This document shows, piece after piece, positions 20,271 to 29,300 of a stretch of 64,000 bases of DNA. The stretch is from Bacteroidota bacterium (GTDB lineage Bacteria; Bacteroidota; Bacteroidia; Cytophagales; Cytophagaceae), in the NCBI GenBank assembly GCA_023391415.1, contig JAEWAY010000036.1, positions 248,001-312,000 on the forward strand, written 5' to 3'. Below the pieces are notes generated by a model, which worked only from the letters and a program-made list of their open reading frames with translations, made no database searches and was not told where the DNA came from. How positions within the stretch are numbered: position 1 is the first letter of the stretch; each line of letters starts with the position of its first letter. The translations under genes and the position numbers were made by a program.

Positions 20271-20406
20271 CCGCCAACACGGGTTTTGCGTCAGGGGGGT
20301 GACGTGCAAACTTGGAGCTTTATGCTTCTATTCAAGTTCAGTGTAGGTTGACAGTTTTGTGCTCTGAACCCCGCCCGAATGCAAAGTCCGAAAACGTTAT
20401 AGCACA
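20271..20406 (+). other. attC-like imperfect inverted repeat
   Basis: About 135 bp. The left arm (AACACGGGTTTTGCGTCAGG at 20276) can fold with the right arm (ACCCCGCCCG, GCAAAGTCC, ACGTT ending near 20399), with bulges. AAC at the left and GTT at the right end occupy the place of integron R boxes, but the match to RYYYAAC/GTTRRRY is incomplete. It sits just after a gene stop, where attC sites of gene cassettes lie. No integrase gene is in the window. Confidence 0.45.
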
Positions 20407-20435
20407 TTGTAAAGGACACCCTACTACTATTTAGT

Positions 20436-21188
20436 ATGACAAAGCATGAGGAAAAATATCTATTTAATATGTTTCAGAAAAGCTATCAAGGTATGCCATT
20501 AGGGACTGCTTATTTTGATGATAAACCTGACGTTATTTTTACAACTTCCACCGGAAGCACCATCGGTATTGAATTGACAGAATGTATATACGATGAAACC
20601 TTAATGAAAATAAGCGAACACCAAATTAAGTTTAATAAAAAAGTCATTGAAAAGCTGAAAGATAAAATGCCTTTTAAATTCCATTTGGACATTGACCTTG
20701 ATATTAAAAATCCTATTAGACAAAATATGATTGCCTCGACAATTGAGAGAGTAGTTGAGGTTTGCGTTAATGAATTTGGAAGCTTGAATCATGAATCCAA
20801 AGTTATAGAGCAACTAGATGTAGATTGGAATCAAGCACCTCTTCATATTCGACAGTATTTTCTTTCTCAAGGTTATCGAAAATTACCAAAAGGTATATCC
20901 AGGATTCGGATGAGCAGATATGATATTTTGGAAATATCAAGTCACCCAGAGTTTAAAGGTGGAGTCGTTCCAGATTTCACAGATGATAATTTAAGTTCAA
21001 TTTTAAGTAAAAAAAACAAGGCACTAGTCAACTATAAAGCATGTGATCAACAATGGCTAGTTATTGGAGAAGGCGCTGATTTCTATAGCTGTGTAGACAA
21101 GGTTAGGATTGAAAAAGATATCGAAACAGAGTTTGACAAAATATTTATGTATAGAAGATGGGAATCAGAAGTAATTATCATCAAATAA
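20436..21188 (+). CDS. Hypothetical protein, possible PD-(D/E)XK-type nuclease fold
   Basis: A 250-residue protein without a family name I can give. Near residues 30-48, KPDVIFTTSTG is followed by IGIELTECIYDE. Such a PD...(E)xT arrangement on two adjacent strands resembles the core of restriction-endonuclease-like folds, though the usual Lys is a Thr. The rest is mixed helix and strand with no membrane segment or signal peptide. The DNA is AT-rich and the codon use is unlike the core genes. The gene lies between the attC-like element (which ends 29 bp upstream) and the second REPIN copy, so it looks like a mobile cassette gene. A nuclease role, perhaps in defence, is only an inference. Confidence 0.7.
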   Translation: MTKHEEKYLFNMFQKSYQGMPLGTAYFDDKPDVIFTTSTGSTIGIELTECIYDETLMKISEHQIKFNKKVIEKLKDKMPFKFHLDIDLDIKNPIRQNMIASTIERVVEVCVNEFGSLNHESKVIEQLDVDWNQAPLHIRQYFLSQGYRKLPKGISRIRMSRYDILEISSHPEFKGGVVPDFTDDNLSSILSKKNKALVNYKACDQQWLVIGEGADFYSCVDKVRIEKDIETEFDKIFMYRRWESEVIIIK

Positions 21189-21224
21189 TAGCTTAGACCA
21201 TAACTGCACATAAAAACTAAGGCT

Positions 21225-21367
21225 TTCGCCGTTGTTGGTCTTATGACCAACAACCAATCAACTAAAAATAGAAAAACATTGAGAGTCATGACGTTCTTCC
21301 AACAGCAGGAGAAAGGGACAAATTGATCTATAGAATCCAGTTGGTCATAAGACCAACTGAGGCGGGA
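21225..21367 (+). repeat. REPIN-like 143-bp repeat, copy 2
   Basis: Same element as 20048-20190 with two substitutions. Its right-hand hairpin and the following TGAGGCGGGA lie just upstream of the RAYT-type transposase, the position in which the cognate REP of a RAYT is normally found. Confidence 0.8.
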
Positions 21368-21392
21368 AACGCCACCTTCGTGTAGCTGCAAA

Positions 21393-21978
21393 ATGCCAGT
21401 TGCATTTTTATATACCATTTTTATGACCCGCATTCAACCACATTTGACTCCCCAAACAAACCATATCAACCATCCATCTAATACTTCGATTATAGAAAGT
21501 CCGGTTGTATTTTTCACCGTGACAATACTGGAATGGAAAAAACTACTAAAACCGGAAAAATACAAAAACATACTGACACAAAGCCTTGCATATCTGACAA
21601 AAGAAGGCAGAGTGAAGGTATACGCGTTTGTCATCATGGACAACCATATTCATTTGATATGGCAGGCATTGCCACTGAATACGTCCGAACAATTGCAACG
21701 AAGCTTTTTACGGTATACAGCCCAACAGATTAAATTTGACCTGCAAAAACATCATAGCAATGTTCTGGAACTGTTTTATGTTGGCGCTAAAGACCGAAGC
21801 TACCAGTTCTGGAAGCGAAATTCATTAAGCGTAGAACTGTATAATCGCGAGATAACATCCACGAAATCCTGTCAGGGCGAATTTATGTATCTTGCCTGAA
21901 GATTACAGATATTCCTCAGCACGATTGTACGAAACCGGACTGTCTGAATGGACATGGCTGAGCAATTTGTATGAATAG
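21393..21978 (+). pseudogene. REP-associated tyrosine transposase (Y1/HUH, RAYT), frame-disrupted
   Basis: The Y1_Tnp (IS200-like) fold is visible: VVFFTVTILEWKKLL, then VKVYAFVIMDNHIHLIWQ with the HUH motif (HIH), then a helix with the likely catalytic Tyr in LRYTAQQIK, then FWKRNSLSVELYNREI. After that the frame runs into nonsense and stops at 21897. The expected C-terminus continues in the +1 frame from 21856 as HPRNPVRANLCILPEDYRYS and on to LSEWTWLSNLYE, ending at TAG 21976. The missing KLDYI-like stretch suggests a short deletion that shifts the frame. The better start is probably ATG 21423. REP hairpins flank it on both sides (21341 and 21987). Proteins of this family nick REP single strands; this copy is presumably inactive. 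Confidence 0.85.
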
Positions 21979-21986
21979 AGATGATA

Positions 21987-22028
21987 ATTGTTGATCATAA
22001 GACCAACAATGACGAAAACTGAGGCGGA
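21987..22028 (+). repeat. Single REP downstream of the RAYT
   Basis: The hairpin ATTGTTGATC-ATAA-GACCAACAAT (21987-22010) has the same core as the REPIN ends. It is followed by CTGAGGCGGA, the short conserved flank also seen after the hairpin at 20162-20179. Confidence 0.7.
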
Positions 22029-22082
22029 GCATGTAAAAAATTGTATCCTACTAAAAAAACAACTTCTTCAGGTCAAAAATCA

Positions 22083-22161
22083 AACAAGAGTAATTTTTAC
22101 TCTCATCACAAAACAAGAGTAAAATTTTCATATTTTTACCCTTGTATCAAAAACAAGAGTA
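22083..22161. repeat. Three AACAAGAGTA repeats with nested hairpins
   Basis: AACAAGAGTA occurs at 22083, 22112 and 22152. AGAGTAA-TTT-TTACTCT forms a small hairpin in the first copy. ACAAGAGTAAAA pairs with TTTTACCCTTGT across the second interval with one mismatch. The block is AT-rich and lies directly before the right boundary hairpin. Function unknown. Confidence 0.55.
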
Positions 22162-22163
22162 CC

Positions 22164-22211
22164 AACCCACCAAGGGTTCTTTTACGTCGTCAAACAAACC
22201 CTTGGCGGGTT
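22164..22211. terminator. Hairpin, right island boundary
   Basis: AACCCACCAAGGGTT (22164-22178) pairs with AACCCTTGGCGGGTT (22197-22211) with one mismatch. Its loop shares CGTCGTCAAAC with the copy at 18723. It lies 76 bp beyond the porP stop and could end that minus-strand transcript, but lacks a clear T run on either strand. Confidence 0.55.
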
Positions 22212-22287
22212 CCGGAGCAAAAAAAACGGCCGCAATGAGAAATAAAGACACATTACGACCGCTTTATATATATAAAGAATATTTTTC

Positions 22288-23256
22288 CTACCAGAAATGA
22301 GAAGGACATACAAGCTGTGTCCTCTTTCTGAGTCTGTATCCTACGACTACTTCATGAGAACCGCCACTCGCCACCCGAATATCGCTGGTGGTATAATCAT
22401 AACTATAGCTTAACTCAAATGTACTATTGATGATGATACCCGCCATTACCGCGATCGCGTCTGTATTCCGATAGGATACGCCCGCCCAGACAAGGTCTCC
22501 GTACCGGATCTTCGCGTTCAGATCAAAAGATACCGGAGATGGCAATACCGACTTGATCATGACGGAAGGAATAAAGCTAAAGTCCGACCCCATGGGAATC
22601 TTATAACCCGCGGTAATAAAATAATGCTGCGCCAGTTTTCCCTTTGAAATCGCTTTTTCCTGTTGACTATACAAGCGCTGCGGCATAATCTGTATCAAAG
22701 AACCTCCCACGTAGAACTTGTCTGAATAGAGCCAGAAACCGGTATTTACATCCGCCAGCGAAGAGTTTTTATAGCTGGTAATCAAAGGATCGCCCGGATT
22801 GGTAGCGTATAGTTTATTGCCATCAAGAGAGTATTGCTGGATTCCTCCCATGATTCCCATCGACGCGAAAAGCGTATTGCTTACACGCAAGTGGTAGGCG
22901 TAAGCCAGGTTCAATACAGTCGTAGTCGTAGGACCAATAGCGTCATTGGTCACCACAGCTCCCAGACCATGATAACCTCTGCGCTTTTTTCTGGTCCGAC
23001 TATTTAGTACAAAGTCCCTGCCTATGTTGGTATGCGCGCTCACAAACATCGTGCGGGGCGAGCCTTCAAAACCGGCCCATTGCTTCCTGTATCCCGCGCG
23101 CGTGTCGGTAAAGTCCTCGGTACCCGCTACCGCCGGATTAAGCAGAAAGGGGTTGACCATATACTGAGTATATTGTGGCCTTTGTTGCGCCATGGCGGCC
23201 GGCAGACACAAACCGGCAAACAGCATGAACAACGCTATTCTTTTTCCCAAGGCCAT
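22288..23256 (-). CDS. PorP/SprF family type IX secretion membrane protein
   Basis: A 322-residue outer-membrane beta-barrel protein. It has a signal peptide (MALGKRIALFMLFAGLCLPAAMAQ) followed by the family hallmark QRPQYTQYMVNPFLLNPAVAG, then GYRKQWAGFEGSP and YHGLGAVVTNDAIGP. The alternating aromatic strands end in SYDYTTSDIRVASGGSHEV. Longer in-frame starts exist at 23280 and 23319; I chose ATG 23256 for its compact signal peptide. PorP/SprF proteins help specific type B cargo pass or attach at the outer membrane. The gene directly follows the 2308-residue type B adhesin in the same transcript, the usual pairing of cargo and dedicated SprF-like partner. Confidence 0.95.
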   Translation of the reverse strand: MALGKRIALFMLFAGLCLPAAMAQQRPQYTQYMVNPFLLNPAVAGTEDFTDTRAGYRKQWAGFEGSPRTMFVSAHTNIGRDFVLNSRTRKKRRGYHGLGAVVTNDAIGPTTTTVLNLAYAYHLRVSNTLFASMGIMGGIQQYSLDGNKLYATNPGDPLITSYKNSSLADVNTGFWLYSDKFYVGGSLIQIMPQRLYSQQEKAISKGKLAQHYFITAGYKIPMGSDFSFIPSVMIKSVLPSPVSFDLNAKIRYGDLVWAGVSYRNTDAIAVMAGIIINSTFELSYSYDYTTSDIRVASGGSHEVVVGYRLRKRTQLVCPSHFW

Positions 23257-23328
23257 ATGGCGACGACGCGGGCTGGTCATCAGGCCTATAAACTTGTTTT
23301 TTTCTGGCAATCTTCCCATTTGTGTCGC

Positions 23329-26300
23329 TTATTTAATAATCTGTACATATCCGGTAATGGATTCGGAATACACATTGCTATGCAAATCAATTACATAGAA
23401 ATAGGTTCCATCCGGCAATAGCTGACCATGACGATTCGTTCCTCCCCAGCGTTCGGTATATCCATGTGATTCCCAGACAATATTTCCCCAACGATTATAT
23501 ATCTTCACCGTCGCGTTGGGGAATCCACCCATATTCTCGATTTCCCAGACATCATTCAGTCCATCGCCATTAGGAGTTACTACATTCGGAATTATCACTG
23601 GCTTTTCTACGATTATCGTAACTTCATCCGTCGAGAAACATCTTTCACCCGGATCAGACACCGTCAGAGTATAGGTAATAGTGTTTGTAGCCGTCAATAC
23701 CGGATTGAGGATAGCCGGATCACTTAATCCGGTCGCCGGACTCCACAGATATACTCCATCGCCTTTCGCGTTCAACTGCACAAGATCGTTTTCCTTGACA
23801 TACATATCCGGCCCCGCGTCCGCCAGCGGTCTTTTTACTACCTCGACTCTGACCTCGTCCGAATAAGCCTCTGGACAGACTCCATTATTAATCCCTACGG
23901 TAAACACACCGGACGCGGATACATTTAACTTGTCCGTATTCATCGCGACCGCCTGCCCCGCCTGGTACCACGTCAGCGATCCGTTGCCGCTATTGAAGGT
24001 AGTGGTCAGAATCAGAAGATCTCCCTCGCAAATGGTCGTATCGCTCTGATGAATAACCAGCGCGGGATGATCAGCATACCTCATTACGACCTTGTTGGAT
24101 ACGGCTGTAGGTTGTGTCGCGCATGGCAGACTGGATGTCAATACCACATATACTTCATCTCCATTCTCCAGGGTACTAGGGGTAAAAGACGGAGCGAGAT
24201 GATGGCTGGTAGCGACCAACTGTCCATTTACAAACCACTCGTAGGTAGAGTTTCCACCGCCATTCGAAACCGGAGTAAACGTAACGGAAGTTCCGACGCA
24301 CATACGCCCCGGATCATTCAATGAAACTTCCGGAGTTACGGCTGAGGTAACTTTTACCACTACATCGTTGGATAAGGCGGGGGAACCTGTTTTGCATAAT
24401 AATGATGAAACAAGTTCTACCCGAACGACATCGTTGTGAGACAACGCGCCGCTGGTAAACTGAGAGCCGCTTACGCTCTGATCCACTCCGTTCACCATCC
24501 ATCTGTATACTGGGCTACTTCCTTCATTCAATGGAGCAGCTATAAATGTGAGCGACGTTCCCGGACATCCTTCTCCCGGATCATTTATACTTACACTTAC
24601 CGGTAAATTCGGTACAACCCGAACCTCCACACTATTCGAATTCAATGGACCACAACCCAGACCGTCATTGTCCAGACGTCTGAATAAAGTAGCCTCCATC
24701 AATGTGGCTGGGGCGTACGTCTGGTCATTGTTTATTCCGATCGCGTTCGTCCAGTTTACACCTCCATCAACAGAAGATTGCCATAGATAAGTATAAGCGC
24801 CGTCACCTCCGGCCGCTCCGGTTCCTGTGAGCGTGGCAGGCTGCTGACCCTCACAAATCTCCTGATCGCCACTAATCACACCAACCACCAAAGCGGGACG
24901 CGTAACAATACTTACCTCGGGGCTCACCGCCACATTACATGGCAATGGCAACGAGGAGTCCAAAACACGTTTACGAATCAGCATAGAAGTAGTCAACGGC
25001 TGATTAAATACCAAATTATCGTTCGTTTCGCCCGAAATCACCGTCCAGTTCAAGCCATTATCCACCGATTGCTCCCAGGTAGTAACAGCGCTGGAAGTAA
25101 TACCAGTAGGCGGGGTCAGCATATCCAGAGCGAGCGGTATCGTATTATGACATATCTCCTGATCCCCGCCAATAGTTCCGGCGGAAATACCAGCATTAAC
25201 CGTTATCTCCACTATATTCGTAGGTTGGGCCTCACACATGGCCGAGGCGTCCATACGTCTGTAATAAATTGTTGCAGTAAGCTCTGAAGATGGTGGATTA
25301 TAACTGGCCGAAGTCGCTCCGGGTATGGAAGTCCAGCCTGTCAAACCATCCGTAGAATACTGCCATTGATAGGTATAAATTCCATCACCCCCGCCAGGCG
25401 CGGCAAGTTCACTTATCGGCGCGGGCAAAGCGTTGCCACTACAAACCGTCGCTTCTCCTGTAATGCTACCAGCCACCACCACCGGCCATACCGTAATCGT
25501 GACAGAGTTTGTGGCTACATTCGAACATACACCGGAAGAATCTATTCGACGATAACTTGTAGTCGCAGTCAACGCGCCAGGAGCGTAGCCTTCGGCCGTA
25601 GCACCGGAGATAGCCTCCCAAGTAGAACCAGCATCCACCGAACGCTCCCACTGGTAGAAATAAGTACCCGTGCCGCCAGTAGGAAGAGAAACACCTTCAA
25701 GAGGAGAAGGAACGGAGCCGGAACAAATCGTTTGGGCGTTCCCGATAGTTCCCGCCACGACAGGATCGGTGACCGTAATCGCCACCTCGTTCGTAGCCAC
25801 GGAAGGGCAAACGCCGGAAGAGTCCAGACGACGATAACTTGTAGTAGCGATCAAAGCGCCAGGAGCGTAGTCTTCGGCCGTAGCACCCGAGATAGCCTCC
25901 CAGGTAGAACCAGCATCCTCTGAACGCTCCCACTGGTAGAAATAAGTACCCGTGCCGCCGATAGGAAGAGAAACCCCTTCAAGAGGGAAAGGAACGGAGC
26001 CGGAGCAAATCGTCGTATCGGAACCGATAGTTCCCGCCACGACAGGATCGGTGACCGTAATCACCACCTCGTTCGTAGCCACGGAAGGACAAACCCCGGA
26101 AGAGTCCAGACGACGATAACTTGTGGTAGCGCTCAAAGCACCAAGTGTATAATCCTCACCCGTAGCACCCGAGATGGCGCTCCAGCTAGAGCCGCCATCC
26201 TCTGAACGCTCCCACTGGTAGAAATAAGTACCCGTGCCGCCGGTAGGAAGAGAAACGCCTTCAAGAGGGGAAGGAACGGAGCCGGAGCAAATCGTCGTAT

Positions 26301-29300
26301 CAGAACCGATAGTTCCAGCGCCCACAGGAAGCGATACGATCAATTCCAATGTATCCTCTATTGAGCAAGCGCCGCTTCCCGCGCTTCCATCTTCAATTCT
26401 TAGTATATATTGTCCCGCGTCGGACGCGGCGATCGTAGTAATATCATATTCCAACGTTCCGGAAACCGGAGTAGCTGACAATGATGTCGGTCCCTGAAGA
26501 GTGTCAAGCCCCGTCGCGTTTTTTTTCAACCATATATATGTATAGCCATTGAGCGGAGCGGCGTCCAGAGTATAAGCCGCGCTCAAAGTCAAATCAGTCC
26601 CGGCGCACAATATGGTATCCATATCAAAAGCCGGATTAATGTCCACTGAAACAGGCGGAGCGCAAGGACAACTTTCGTCATCGGATACAGTCAGTTGGAA
26701 ACGCCCACAATTAAATCTTGACTTGTAGTTGAACTTTATATCGTATGTCGTCCCAAAGTTATTACTTGTCGGGTTGTTACCATAGTCGGTAGTCCGTCTC
26801 AAATCTATAATTTGCTCGTCAGGCACATTGTCGGTCACGGGCAGGCCTCCGCAGTTTTGCATTACCCCAACCTGATCTCCTCCGGCCAACCGAATCCAAT
26901 AGCGCGTCCCCTCTGGCGATCCTGCCAGCGTAAAATTGGCGGGCAACGAATACGTTACTTCTATCGGCACATTCTGATTAGCGATCGTATAGCTCACTCC
27001 TACATTATCTTCCCGATATAATGTATTGGAAGGCCCCCCATTGTTACTATTTCTGGACGGATCATGAGTATATACCTGCAGCCGGGTCGTCTTATTTCCG
27101 ATACTATGACCTTTTGCCATAAATTTCAATTCAGACAAGGTGATGTCTCTGTACACTACAATTTCCTGATGGTATTTATCCACATTATCGTAGTTATAGG
27201 TACAAGAAGGCTTGGCGCCCACCATCCCTTCGTAAATTCTCTTGTCTTCCACCCAGATCTGATAATCAGATCCTGACTTTGTAAGATTCGACACGTCGAT
27301 ACAGAAAGGGTTTTGTCCAGCCGGCGCGCTGAGTCTTGCTCCACCGGTCTCCGACGCGTACCAATCGAAGGCGGTATTGTCAAGCGCCGTCGAGCCAGTC
27401 GTATCAATAGTAAAGCAAGCCAGACCCGCGCACACATTCGCGGAAGCGAGTTCAGGAGCAATACCCAGGCAAGGATTACAAACCGGTGTCGTCGCGATCG
27501 CGGTTTTAACGATACCAGTCAAAGGAGACAATGAAAAGTCATCTAGCGCAAAATCGTTTCCTCCCCCATTACTTCCTCTCAAATCCTGAAGATATAGGGT
27601 AAACGTACCCGTAGAGGGCGCGGTCCAGATAGCGCTACGCTGATGCCATAAATTGTTTTTGGGCAAGTCAAAGTCTACTAGCAACGGATCTGTAGCCGAA
27701 TTAGGCGTCCCCCCGGTGATCGACACGCCAATCCATCCTGTCGGCGTAGAGTTGTTCGGATTATTTTGATAATCGATATGCTGATTGGCCGCCCAGCCTG
27801 AAAACAAAAATTGATCGCCCGCGTCCGCCTCGAAAGTCCACGCGATGATCTTTTGCCCTACCGGACCTTTCGCGTCGGCCGAAAACATTCTGGTCCCACC
27901 TACCGGTGGAACAAGATTTAACCAGGCTCCGTTGCCCGCGTTCGTCTGATTGGATACTACATAGGAGTTATTCGCTCCGGCCGGCATACTTGTCACATAG
28001 GAGTAATATTGAGGAGAACCGGAAATAAAACCCACATTTCCAGACTCAAAATCCCCATTGTCCAAGACATTGCCAGCTACCAGAAAAGCATAACCCGTAT
28101 ATGTTTCCGCTACCGTCGACTTCACCCTCAAAGGATTATCAGTCCCCACTACCTGTCCCGCTTCATTTTCCCAACGATCAAACACCAGCCCACCTGTCAG
28201 CGTAGCCGTCAGTTCACTCAATGTATCGTCAATACACGCGCTCGCGGAGGCGGTAATCGACGAACAATCCGTTATGGGGCCAATCGAAATTTCGTCTGTC
28301 TGAGTAGAATAACCTCCAAACGCTATATTATCAAGGCCATAGTCATATCCTCTCGGTTCATTGGCGGGAGTAATCTGGCGAATCTCCAGAGTAGCCTGAG
28401 TCTCCGTAGAACCGGCAGTCCATGGAAACGCGTGGTTCATCCACTTACCCACCGCGTCCAGACCTCCATTGGCCCCGAAATCGGTACTGGCCGTCCCTTG
28501 CGAAACACCATTAATATATATTTCAAGGACCACATCTCGCCACGGCGCCGTGGGAGTCGCGTTGTAATCGGTCATATTATTCGACACTATATAAGAGACT
28601 GAAGCCAGATCGAAGGAAAACACATATTCTTTTCCCGGAGTTACCGATACGTTTTGTCCCCATATCAATGGTTTGGCCGTCGCGTTGTCCGTCCCGTTGA
28701 TCAGCATAAACCGTCCTGGATTCCCTTTAGTCGTCGGTCTATTATTATTAAGCGACCAGTCGGTGTTGGACCATGCTCCGTTGTTAAGCGCGTCGGCCGT
28801 GATCGTATACACGCCATCGGAACCTGTCGGGTTGCTGGCATACGGCATCTGAGTCGACACCGCCTGATCCAAAGCGGAGTTTTCAAAATCTCCATTCAAA
28901 ATAAGATTTCCGGTTACTACATCACCCGTCAGCGTAATAGTAGCGCTGCCAACTTCCGTCGCCATATAAGTAGTGGTATTACCCGTAGCCGGGCTCAAAC
29001 TACCTCTGGCCGTTGTCCAGCTCAGATTATTCGATCCTGTACCCGATAAAACCCACTGATCTCCAATACACAAAGGACTAGTGGAAGGAGCGGAAACAAT
29101 CGAGGCGAAAATCTGGCGTTCATGCAAAACAAGGCTCCGGGAAGCGTAACAGCTAGGATTGTCCAGGTTCGCCTGGCTTCTTACTTCCCTAACTTCCCAG
29201 GTGCCAGTCTGATTCGTAGCATATGTCATCTTGCCGGTCCCGCTCGCGGCCGGTACCAGTATTCCGTTGAGATACCACGCGAAATAGTTGGCAGGATCAC

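Noticed and set aside
22041..22238. A 65-codon frame across the right boundary hairpin
   Set aside because: It reads through direct repeats and the conserved hairpin; no protein-like pattern is visible.
25366..25923. Open frame antisense to the 282-bp repeats
   Set aside because: It repeats with the tandem units and is Arg/Thr/Ser-rich, as expected of a shadow frame.
25468..26313. Regular repeats considered as a CRISPR array
   Set aside because: The unit is 282 bp, coding and in frame; there are no short repeats with unique spacers and no cas genes in the window.
28009..28602. A 197-codon frame opposite the adhesin's carbohydrate-binding-like modules
   Set aside because: The minus-strand frame has the signal peptide, modules and sorting domain; this one has none.
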